In this document: piece after piece, positions 57,158 to 64,000 of the stretch
Numbering within the stretch: the stretch's first letter is position 1
Layout: every line of letters starts with the position of its first letter
From: Actinoplanes campanulatus
Lineage (GTDB): Bacteria > Actinomycetota > Actinomycetes > Mycobacteriales > Micromonosporaceae
Assembly (NCBI RefSeq): GCF_014647795.1
Contig: NZ_BMPW01000034.1
Coordinates: 20,267 to 84,266 of the forward strand
Length of the DNA stretch: 64,000 nucleotides
Direction: 5' to 3'
Notes under the pieces: model-generated
Seen by the model: the letters and a program-made list of their open reading frames with translations, nothing else
Databases searched by the model: none
What the model was told of the DNA's origin: nothing
Made by a program: the position numbers and the translations under genes

Positions 57158-57690
57158 TCGGAATCCCCTCATGGGCCTAGGCGTGGTACCAGGTGCGGAT
57201 GATTGCATAGGTGGACGTTGCCGAGCCGGTCGGCCGCTGATCGCACTGGTGAGGGAGCCGCGAACTCGGCTGTCGGCGGGCCACCAGGGGTGGCGCCATC
57301 CAGGCGCCGGTCAGCAAAGCGGCCGGCAGGCCGGTAGAGACGATGCGCACGAGCCCCCGCCCCGAAGATCGACATCAGACATCGAGGATCGTAGCCGCAA
57401 CGCTACGGTTCCGTCACGTCGTTAAAGCGAAGAGGACGTTGTGATACCTGCGGGCTGCGGTGCAGAGGATGCCATCCGCGCTGGTCAAGCAGCGTGCTGA
57501 TGCTCGTGGAGGAATCTTCCGCGGCACTCACATCGGTGGATGTTCCGGTGTGCGAGCCGGTTCGGATCGGTGATAGGTAGCGCCATCGACGCGCCCTCAA
57601 CGGATGCGGGCCGGTCGTAACGCGTTGGCCATAATCGATACACTCCTGCCCACTCGCATCGTCGGGTATCACATTCCACGGGAGGAATCC
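57158..57690. other. Intergenic region between divergent secreted-protein genes
   Basis: This 530-base gap contains a 5-base stem (GTAGC/GCTAC at 57391-57406) and the ribosome site GGGAGG at 57680. Short open frames here do not show genomic codon use. It must hold the promoters of the two divergent genes; I cannot place them. Confidence 0.45.
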
Positions 57691-59283
57691 TTGATACGTA
57701 TGCGTTCCCGCGCCCTTGTGGTCGCGGTGGCGTCGCTTGCAATATCAGTCGGGGCCGCCGCGCCGGCACAGGCCGCACCGCGCATGGCCATCACCGACCT
57801 GGCGTTCTCCAGTACGGCCGTCGACGCCACCGCAGATCCGCAGTCGGTCGCGCTGACCTGGCGGGTCACCAACACCGACCAGCGAGCGATCGCGGTCACC
57901 GGCGTGGTGGAGTTGCGCGAGTTCCGGCAGGGCGCGGCCTTCGGACCGGTCCGGACGCTCGACTTCGCGCTCCGGTCCGGTGACGCCGACATCTTCGCCG
58001 ACTGGGACAGCACCGCACAGAACTCGTCTTATCGCTACGAGATGTACATCCCGCAGTACGCGACGACCGACACCGCCGAGTGGCGGGTCACGAAGGCGAC
58101 CGCGCAGGATGGGCGGGGCCACACGGTCAAGCTCAACGCCGAGGAACTGGCAACCTTGGGCGCGCAGTTCACGGTGACCCACCTTGCCGACAAGGAGGGG
58201 CCGACTGTCAGCACCGTCTCCCTGAACGGTGGCGACCGGGTTTACCACGATGGCAACGGCCTGACGCTGGACTACGACGTCAACATCGAAGACGTGGGCC
58301 TCGGCTTCAAGCGTGGCACTCTCGTCCTCGCGGGCCCGGGCGGGCGCGAAATCAGCACCCCGTTCGAAGTCCGCAAGGAGAACGACTGGTCGGCGTACTG
58401 CGGCGAGAACAGTTGGGTGTCCCTGCCCGCCCGATGGGCCAACTGCACGGTGACGGTGCCGATCGCCGCGGGCACTCCGTCCGGCGCTTGGACGGTCAGC
58501 CGCGTCCGTCTGGTCGACGAGGCCGGCAATGTCACCGTCAACCGTGATGTGACCGCACCCACGGTCTACGTCAGCCGTAACCAAACGATCGAAGCCGGCG
58601 ACTTCCAGGTCACCCCGGAGTTCGTCGACAACTGGCGAGCGGCCGCGACGGCCGAACTGCGCTTCCGGGCACAGAGCTGGGGTGGCCCGATCGTCGACGT
58701 CGACGTCGAGACCGCCCGCATGTGCTGGACCGGCGGTTCTGAACCGGAGTTCCACGAAGACGGCACGGTATCGGTCGGTCTCACGATTCCGGCGGGCAGC
58801 GCCGGATGCGAGATCACCGGCATCGCGCTTACCGACGAGAGCGGCAACATGTCGTTCTACGGCACGGTCTACCGTGCGCCAGCGCTCGACCTGGTCGTCG
58901 CGCCGAAGCCCGACGACACGCCGCCGGCGGTGCTGGCGGTCCGGGCGCCCAAAAAGGTCTGGAAGGTGTCAGAACTTCAGAACGCCTGGGGCATCGGCTT
59001 CGAGGTTCAGGTCGACAACACCTCCGGCGCACCGGTCACCGGCGGTTGGGCGACGCTCTACGACTCGAACGGTCACTCGGTCGGCGGCCACGGCGGCGGC
59101 TACTCGGAAAACCCGGACGGCTGGGTGAACATGTCCGTCTCGGCTTACGCGGTTCCGGGTGAGTATGTGATCGGCTTCCGGGTCACTGACGCCGCGGGCA
59201 ACTCGTCCGGGTTCGGGTTCCCCAACTCGTCCTACCCTGCCCCGCCCGGCGGTCCTCTGACCATCACCGTCGTCGAGGGCTGA
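57691..59283 (+). CDS. Secreted hypothetical protein with repeated Ig-like domains
   Basis: A 530-residue protein with a signal peptide ending APAQA and three to four beta-sandwich modules. Each module closes with a phrase of the form VRLVDEAGNVTVNRD, IALTDESGNMSFYGT or FRVTDAAGNSSGFGF. Such repeats are typical of bacterial surface Ig-like folds. Two Cys pairs (YCGENSW..WANCTV and MCWTGG..AGCEI) may stabilise them. TTG 57691 is five bases after GGGAGG, better than the ATG three codons later. Function unknown; adhesion or substrate binding is a guess. Confidence 0.75.
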   Translation: MIRMRSRALVVAVASLAISVGAAAPAQAAPRMAITDLAFSSTAVDATADPQSVALTWRVTNTDQRAIAVTGVVELREFRQGAAFGPVRTLDFALRSGDADIFADWDSTAQNSSYRYEMYIPQYATTDTAEWRVTKATAQDGRGHTVKLNAEELATLGAQFTVTHLADKEGPTVSTVSLNGGDRVYHDGNGLTLDYDVNIEDVGLGFKRGTLVLAGPGGREISTPFEVRKENDWSAYCGENSWVSLPARWANCTVTVPIAAGTPSGAWTVSRVRLVDEAGNVTVNRDVTAPTVYVSRNQTIEAGDFQVTPEFVDNWRAAATAELRFRAQSWGGPIVDVDVETARMCWTGGSEPEFHEDGTVSVGLTIPAGSAGCEITGIALTDESGNMSFYGTVYRAPALDLVVAPKPDDTPPAVLAVRAPKKVWKVSELQNAWGIGFEVQVDNTSGAPVTGGWATLYDSNGHSVGGHGGGYSENPDGWVNMSVSAYAVPGEYVIGFRVTDAAGNSSGFGFPNSSYPAPPGGPLTITVVEG

Positions 59284-59345
59284 CCATCCGGCGACCGGCT
59301 GACCGTATCCCGGGCAGCCGGTCGCACCCGCCGCGCCCCTTGGTC

Positions 59346-59894
59346 TCAGAGGCCGGCCAGCAGATACTCCCGCACCTGTCCCCGCGCCTGGTGGATCCGC
59401 GACTTCACGGTGCCCTCCGGAATGCCCAGGTGGGTGGCGATCTCCTTGTAGTCGAGCTGGCAGATGTCCCGCAGCACCATCGGCGCCACGAGTTCGGCCC
59501 GGGTCGACTCGAGCCGTTCGAGGGCGTCGAGCAGGTCGAGCCGCGATCCGGCGATCACGCTGGTGGTCCGGGCGTCGGCGACGTCGATGGGCATCTCGCC
59601 GTACCCCTGCTCGGAGGCCCGCCGCTTGAGGGTCCGGTACGTCTGCCGCGACCCGTTGGCGATGATCACGTGCAGCCAGGTGCTGAATTTCGACCGGCCC
59701 TCGAATCCGCCGATGTTCCGGGCCACCTGCATGAGCACGTCCTGGCAGGCCTCTTCGGCGTCCTGGTAGCAGGGCAGGAAGCGTGAGCACCGGCGCAGCA
59801 CGCTGGGCTGGATGGCGGCCAGCAGCATCTCGAGCGCGTTCCGGTCTCCCGCAGCCGCCCGCCGAGCCAGTTCTTCCTGTTGTTCGTCCCGCAC
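59346..59894 (-). CDS. ECF-type RNA polymerase sigma factor
   Basis: A 182-residue sigma-70 family protein. Region 2 has YQDAEEACQDVLMQVARNI and FSTWLHVIIANGSRQTYR. Region 4 has LDYKEIATHLGIPEGTVKSRIHQARG. The longer open frame upstream is an extension through the divergent kinase gene and is not protein-like. It starts at GTG 59894, 42 bases from the kinase start. No anti-sigma gene is adjacent, so the divergent kinase may control it. Confidence 0.9.
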   Translation of the reverse strand: MRDEQQEELARRAAAGDRNALEMLLAAIQPSVLRRCSRFLPCYQDAEEACQDVLMQVARNIGGFEGRSKFSTWLHVIIANGSRQTYRTLKRRASEQGYGEMPIDVADARTTSVIAGSRLDLLDALERLESTRAELVAPMVLRDICQLDYKEIATHLGIPEGTVKSRIHQARGQVREYLLAGL

Positions 59895-59936
59895 GCCGCC
59901 CCCGTCCGCTGATTTAACAACGTTGATAATACGAGC
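59895..59936. promoter_or_regulatory. Short divergent promoter region of sigma factor and kinase
   Basis: Only 42 bases separate the two starts. It holds the palindrome CAACGTTG and a GATAAT/TAATAC -10 element about seven bases before the kinase GTG, which fits a leaderless kinase mRNA. It is AT-rich compared with its surroundings. Confidence 0.5.
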
Positions 59937-61274
59937 GTGCAAGCACCTACCATGATCGGCCGTTACCGGATCACCGAGCGCCTCGGTTCCGGGGCGTTCG
60001 CCACCGTGTGGCTCGCCGAGGACGACGTCCTGGAGTCCCAGGTGGCGATCAAGATCCTCGCGGAGAACTGGGCTCATCACCCGGATGTACGGGCCCGGTT
60101 CGAGCAGGAGGCGCAGGTGCTGCGCCGGGCCGATTCGGAGCGGCTGGTCCGGGTCCACGACTTCGGTGAGCTGCCGGACGGCCGCCCGTACCAGGTGATG
60201 ACGTACGCGGCTGGCGGCACCCTCCAGGACCGGCTGGAGCGGGGCCCGATGCCGGTCCGGAAGGCCCTGCGCACCGCCAGCGACATCGCCCACGCGGTGA
60301 GCGTCCTGCACGACTCCGGGGTCCTGCACCGCGACCTGAAGCCGTCGAACGTTCTCTTCGACACGGTCCGCGGCAGCGAGCGGGTGCTCGTGGCCGACCT
60401 GGGTCTGGCCAAGGAGATCGCGCACGCCTCCGGGTTCACGGTGGTGGCGGGCACTCCCGGCTACATGGCGCCCGAGCAGCATCTGCCGGGCGGCGGTCTG
60501 GATGTGCGCGCCGATGTGCACGCCATCGGCGCGATGACCTATCAGATGTTGACCGGCCGGCCCCCGCAGGTGGGCCGGGCCGCCCCGTCGAAGTTGCGTA
60601 CCGGTATCTCCCGCGAGGTGGACCGGGTGGTGATGCGGGCGCTGGACGCGGACCGGGATCGCCGCTGGCCGTCGACGGCCGCGTTCGCGAAGGCCCTGGA
60701 CGCCTCGGCGGCGGCCGCCCCGAGCCGGGTGCTGCGGTTCCTGCGGCACAGTGTGGGCATGATGGTGGCGCTGGCGTTGCTGGTCTTCCTCGGTGGCGCC
60801 ACCTTCCCGAACCCCACGCCGCAGGGCTGGGTCCGGGTCGCCGACGATTCCGACACGCTGTCGATCGCGGTGCCCGCCGAGTGGGGCCGCCAGCTGCGGG
60901 ATTCCGGTTGGAACACTGCGGCCGTGGGGATGCCGGCCGGTTCCGAGGAGGGCCTCCAGGTGGGCGCCGACCTGAGTTCGGAGACGTCACCGGGGCTGTT
61001 CGCCGGGCGGAGCAAGTGGCTGGTGCCGGGGAACGCGGCAAAGGTTCCGCTGCATCCGGGGTGCGATCGGGCGAGTGACCGCACGATCGACGTGGTCGGC
61101 TTCACCGGGCGGATCCAGCGCTGGATCGACTGTCCGGGCGCGATCTCGTACGACGAGGTGCTCCTCACCCGGGCCGGCGGCAAACCCGGGTTGTATCTAC
61201 AGATCCGGCAGAGCGGCGGAGCCCCGGACCGTACCGATGAAGTGCTCCGCACACTGCGGTTCCCTCACTCGTAG
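59937..61274 (+). CDS. Membrane Ser/Thr protein kinase (PknB-like)
   Basis: A 445-residue protein. The kinase domain (about 9-265) has glycine loop LGSGAFATVW, VAIKIL lysine, catalytic HRDLKPSN and TPGYMAPE. The Mg-binding motif is DLG instead of DFG, which is common in bacterial kinases. A span follows (about 276-292, MMVALALLVFLGGATF), then an outer domain of about 150 residues with two Cys. It could phosphorylate the sigma factor encoded divergently, in place of a normal anti-sigma. Confidence 0.92.
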   Translation: MQAPTMIGRYRITERLGSGAFATVWLAEDDVLESQVAIKILAENWAHHPDVRARFEQEAQVLRRADSERLVRVHDFGELPDGRPYQVMTYAAGGTLQDRLERGPMPVRKALRTASDIAHAVSVLHDSGVLHRDLKPSNVLFDTVRGSERVLVADLGLAKEIAHASGFTVVAGTPGYMAPEQHLPGGGLDVRADVHAIGAMTYQMLTGRPPQVGRAAPSKLRTGISREVDRVVMRALDADRDRRWPSTAAFAKALDASAAAAPSRVLRFLRHSVGMMVALALLVFLGGATFPNPTPQGWVRVADDSDTLSIAVPAEWGRQLRDSGWNTAAVGMPAGSEEGLQVGADLSSETSPGLFAGRSKWLVPGNAAKVPLHPGCDRASDRTIDVVGFTGRIQRWIDCPGAISYDEVLLTRAGGKPGLYLQIRQSGGAPDRTDEVLRTLRFPHS

Positions 61275-61903
61275 CAGGCCGGTTCGTCGTGCTCGAGGTC
61301 CAGGTCGGTGATCTTGCCCTTGCTGAACCGGAACCGGTAGTGGACATTCTTGTACTTGTCGTTCCGCCCGGCGTAGGCGTCTCCGCTGCCGTCGGCCTCG
61401 AACACCTCCTCGGGGAGTTCCTCGACGTTACGCCACTCGAAGTCGGGGTAGGCCGCCTTCACCTGCGCCAGGGTGCTGCCGATGCGGATGCCCTCCGGGG
61501 TGGCGATCCGGCCCCACGCCGGGATGGCGGTGATCCCGCGGTCCATCTCGTAGGTGACCTTGACGACCTTGGGTTTCGCCACCCTTACCGCGGAGTAGCC
61601 GCAGCCCTCCTCAGGCACGTCGGACGACTTGAGCTCCCCGATGGCCACCGCGTCCTCGACGCTCATCCCGATCTTCAGCTTGCCGACCCCGACAGGGCCG
61701 AAGACGAGGGCGGGGCTATTCGTCGTCGTCGAGGGGGACGACGAAGGGGAGGGAGAAGAGACCGGCTTGGCAGAGGAGGCCGCGGGCGAAGGGGACGGGG
61801 AAGCCACACCGGCCGGTGCGGCCTCGCCGGCCACCGTCTGCGGGGCGTTGGCGCATCCGGTGACGAGAGTCGCCACAGCGAGAGCCAGGATCGTGCGTCG
61901 CAT
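61265..61903 (-). CDS. Putative lipoprotein
   Basis: A 212-residue lipoprotein with lipobox TLVTGC, a Ser/Pro linker of about 45 residues, and a C-terminal domain (KIGMSVEDAVAIGEL, GIRIGSTLAQVKAAYPDF). The last pair of phrases resembles BamE/SmpA-like inlet motifs (G-S-T-x-x-x-V). Its 3' end overlaps the kinase gene by ten bases. Function unknown. Confidence 0.75.
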   Translation of the reverse strand: MRRTILALAVATLVTGCANAPQTVAGEAAPAGVASPSPSPAASSAKPVSSPSPSSSPSTTTNSPALVFGPVGVGKLKIGMSVEDAVAIGELKSSDVPEEGCGYSAVRVAKPKVVKVTYEMDRGITAIPAWGRIATPEGIRIGSTLAQVKAAYPDFEWRNVEELPEEVFEADGSGDAYAGRNDKYKNVHYRFRFSKGKITDLDLEHDEPACYE

Positions 61904-62061
61904 CGTATTTCAACCTCTTCTGTGATCTCGGTCGGTCACATGGTGCGATGCGCCGTCCAGCGGCCCGGTTCGGGATCCAACATCACGGATGGATAACGGA
62001 CTCGCGGGTGTTCAGCATCTAGCCACCCCATGGTCAGGTCGATCGGGGATCGTCGTGAATC

Positions 62062-63273
62062 ATGCAACGGACCACCGGCCTCGCCGCTCTCGTCGCCCTC
62101 ACCACCCTCGCCGCGGGTGCCCCCGCGGCCGCGGCCGATCGCCCGCTCCGGGAGATCACCGCCACCGTCGAGACGCCGGCGCTCTTCGACGACGAGGCGG
62201 GCGGCATCGCGGACGCGGACGACCCCGCGATCTGGATCAACTCGGCCGACCGTTCGCGCAGCCTGGTCATCGGCACCGCCAAGAACGGCGGCCTGCGTGT
62301 CTACGACCTGAAGGGCCGTGAGGTCCAGTCGATCGCCACGCCCGAGGGCGGCCGCTTCAACAATGTGGACATCCTGACCGGCTTCACCTTCGGCAAGAGG
62401 AAGGTCGACGTCGCCGTCGTCACCGACCGCGGCCTCGACAAGCTCCGCATCTACCGGATCGAGGCGAGCGGCCTGACCGACATCACGTCGGCCGACGCCC
62501 CGCTGCTGTTCTCCAGGGACCAGGCCGAGGTGGAGGAGCAGGCGACCGGCTACGGCGTCGCCGTCTACGACCGGTACGCCGTGGTGAGCCGCCGGCACAG
62601 CACCCGCCTCGGCATCTTCCGCCTCGAGGAACGCAACGGCAAGGTCACCTACCGCACCACCGACACCCTCGACCTCCCGCGCGAGTTCCGCCTGCCCGAC
62701 GGCACCAGCTGGACCCCGTGCCTTGAACCGGGTGAGGACCCGCAGGTCGAGGGCATGGTCGTTGATGCCGCGGCGGGCGTGCTCTACGCCGCCCAGGAGG
62801 ACGTCGCCCTCTGGCGCATCAACCTGGCCGGCGGCACGTTCAGCAGCATCCCGCGGATGGTCGAGCGGGTCCGCGAGTTCGGCGAGCCGGCCACCTACGA
62901 CCCCGAGTCGGAGGAGTGCACCGTCGACTACCGGACCGGCTTCGGCGGCCGTATCACCGCCGACGTCGAGGGCGCGACCATCTACCCGACGGGCAAGCGG
63001 GACGGCTACCTGATCGTTTCCAGCCAGGGCGACAGCCGCTTCTTCGTCTACGACCGCCGCACCAACAAGCCGGTCACGATCTTCTCGGTCGTCGACGGAA
63101 AGCGCACCGACGGCGTCCAGCACTCCGACGGAGCCGCTGTCACGGCCGTCTCCCTGCCCGGCTACCCGAAGGGCCTCCTGATCCTCCACGACGGCGAGAA
63201 CACCCCCAACGACGACCGCACCAGCACCAACTTCAAGTTCGTCGACTGGCGCGCCCTGAACCTCCCGTCCTGA
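62062..63273 (+). CDS. Secreted beta-propeller phytase
   Basis: A 403-residue protein with a signal peptide (LAALVALTTLAAGAPAAAA) and a six-bladed propeller. Typical blocks are DADDPAIWIN, GTAKNGGLRVYDLKG, RFNNVDILTGF, GRITADVEGATIYP, YLIVSSQGDSRFFVYDR and a late DGAAVT / FKFVDW. Calcium-dependent 3-phytases release phosphate from phytate. It probably helps phosphate supply from plant debris, in line with the pectate lyase. A strong terminator follows. Confidence 0.9.
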   Translation: MQRTTGLAALVALTTLAAGAPAAAADRPLREITATVETPALFDDEAGGIADADDPAIWINSADRSRSLVIGTAKNGGLRVYDLKGREVQSIATPEGGRFNNVDILTGFTFGKRKVDVAVVTDRGLDKLRIYRIEASGLTDITSADAPLLFSRDQAEVEEQATGYGVAVYDRYAVVSRRHSTRLGIFRLEERNGKVTYRTTDTLDLPREFRLPDGTSWTPCLEPGEDPQVEGMVVDAAAGVLYAAQEDVALWRINLAGGTFSSIPRMVERVREFGEPATYDPESEECTVDYRTGFGGRITADVEGATIYPTGKRDGYLIVSSQGDSRFFVYDRRTNKPVTIFSVVDGKRTDGVQHSDGAAVTAVSLPGYPKGLLILHDGENTPNDDRTSTNFKFVDWRALNLPS

Positions 63274-63284
63274 AAGAGCAAAAA

Positions 63285-63322
63285 CCGGGCCTTCCGCTTT
63301 CTCCAGCGGAGGGCCCGGCCTC
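63285..63322. terminator. Terminator after the phytase gene
   Basis: Arms CCGGGCCTTCCGCT (63285-63298) and its complement (63305-63318) form a 14-base stem with one mismatch and a six-base loop, followed by CCTCTTTT and preceded by AAAAA. It can work from both sides. Confidence 0.9.
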
Positions 63323-63429
63323 TTTTCAAAACCCATTTCTCGTACGGCTACGCCGCACCCGCCCACACCAGGATCGTTCTCGGACAAGCCGCGACCGGCC
63401 AACTCGTGCCCGTCCCCACGCCGGAAGGC

Positions 63430-63921
63430 TCAGCTCCAGTAGCGCAGCACGGCCGCGTACAGGTCGTCGGCGTTGCACCGCAGTCCCGTGGCACTCAGAT
63501 GCACCCCGGAGAAGCCGGCGCCCTGGTTGATCCGTTGGAGCATGGCCGTCCCGCCGGACAGGAACTCCCGCTCGAACTCCTCGTCCAGGTCCAGCGCCAC
63601 GAACCGCTGCCGTTGCACCTTCACCTCACGCACCCGCAGAACCGCCGTCCAGGGGATGACCTGTGTAGACAACCGCACGTCCCGAACCCCGTCCGGACCG
63701 ATCTCCACGACCGGCCCACGGTGCAGCAGCTGCTGTCCCGTCCGGAACGCCCCGAACCCGAAGAACAGCACACCGACGGCCCCGAGCCCGACCTGAAGGA
63801 GAGCTCCGACCGCCGGCAGCCGGGGAATCCCGTCGACGAGCATGAACACGGACGCCCCGAGCAGCGTCAACGCGCCCAGAACCAACCCGAGAGTCTTCGG
63901 CACCGACCGGTGAACGACCAT
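63430..63921 (-). CDS. Small membrane protein, STM3941/PH-like family
   Basis: A 163-residue protein. Two hydrophobic segments (LGLVLGALTLLGASVFMLV and LLQVGLGAVGVLFFGFGAF) are followed by a beta-rich domain (VVEIGPDGVRDVRLSTQVIPW and VRVREVKVQRQRFVALDL) with an end of the type AVLRYW. It resembles small PH-like proteins of the STM3941 group. AAAGGGA seven bases before ATG 63921 supports this start over the GTG eight codons upstream. Confidence 0.7.
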   Translation of the reverse strand: MVVHRSVPKTLGLVLGALTLLGASVFMLVDGIPRLPAVGALLQVGLGAVGVLFFGFGAFRTGQQLLHRGPVVEIGPDGVRDVRLSTQVIPWTAVLRVREVKVQRQRFVALDLDEEFEREFLSGGTAMLQRINQGAGFSGVHLSATGLRCNADDLYAAVLRYWS

Positions 63922-63948
63922 CGTGGCGTCCCTTTCCACGGGCAAAAA

Positions 63949-63980
63949 GAAAGGCCCACCCCGGATGGGGTGGGCCTTTC
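63949..63980 (-). terminator. Terminator entering from the right edge
   Basis: A perfect 14-base stem (arms 63949-63962 and 63967-63980, core AAAGGCCCACCCC) with loop GGAT is followed on the minus strand by CTTTTTGCC. It ends a minus-strand transcript from beyond the window just before the last gene here. Confidence 0.88.
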
Positions 63981-64000
63981 TATCACGTTGAGTCCGGCGG

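Noticed and set aside
57403-57672. 89-codon minus-strand frame upstream of the Ig-like secreted protein
   Set aside because: Codon use is unlike the genome, it has no ribosome site, and it would cover the promoter region of a well-supported gene.
59895-60749. N-terminal extension of the ECF sigma factor frame
   Set aside because: It runs antisense through the kinase gene, whose catalytic motifs are intact; the sigma domains begin only after GTG 59894.
61990-62061. Possible PHO box upstream of the phytase
   Set aside because: Only a single GTTCAGC-like unit is seen; the paired 11-base direct repeats of a PhoP site are not present.

Overview
The window is chromosomal DNA from a high-GC, spore-forming-type actinobacterium. 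Third codon positions are almost all G or C. GTG and TTG starts are frequent, several genes look leaderless, and LexA-type boxes have the mycobacterial/actinobacterial form. The gene families present (ResB/CcsB cytochrome maturation, poly-HAMP kinases, PP2C/STAS partner-switching genes, FG-GAP secreted proteins, DUF397) fit the Micromonosporaceae, probably Actinoplanes or a relative. This placement is inference from gene content; no rRNA is present.

1-6.5 kb: end of a secreted protein, then a tightly overlapping minus-strand operon hemL > histidine phosphatase > TlpA-like thioredoxin lipoprotein > ccdA > resB > ccsB, which links haem supply to cytochrome c assembly (System II). 6.5-16.5 kb: signalling genes (a STAS antagonist, a 1463-residue hybrid kinase with seven near-identical 92-residue HAMP-linker units, a stand-alone receiver protein, and a divergent HATPase-GAF-PP2C phosphatase), with a PL3 pectate lyase that has a consensus CRP-type site upstream. 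16.5-23.6 kb: a dihydrofolate-reductase-like gene with a relic of a paralogue, an FAD-linked oxidase, an S9 prolyl oligopeptidase and an FG-GAP protein that has lost its 5' end.

23.6-29.7 kb: a complete stressosome module on the minus strand, rsbR-rsbS-rsbT followed by an RsbT-RsbX-like fusion, a sensor kinase and a receiver-PP2C phosphatase. An RsbV-like antagonist is divergent. Then come mscL and a 77-residue gene directly behind a perfect LexA box set inside a larger palindrome. 30.5-34.5 kb: a zinc-finger membrane protein, a CGNR-type regulator, an L,D-transpeptidase and small membrane or PH-like proteins.

34.7-55.4 kb: a probable genomic island. It lies between an intact tRNA-Lys(TTT) and a direct repeat of that tRNA's 5' half plus its upstream flank. 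It carries DUF397-type small genes, a two-component system next to an FtsX-type ABC exporter, a very large secreted fusion (CdtB-like DNase, degenerate SGNH domain, FG-GAP repeats, GH18 chitinase, chitin-binding domain), a penicillin-binding protein fused to a beta-lactamase-like domain, an FAD monooxygenase, and wreckage of IS110, IS3, ISL3 and IS701 elements.

55.4-64 kb: a frameshifted RTX-type calcium-binding protein with a duplicated fragment, a secreted protein, a divergent ECF sigma factor / Ser-Thr kinase pair, a lipoprotein, a beta-propeller phytase and a small PH-like membrane protein.

The most notable items are the CdtB-chitinase fusion, the PBP-beta-lactamase fusion, the LexA-controlled small gene, and the tRNA-Lys-flanked island that holds the two fusions.
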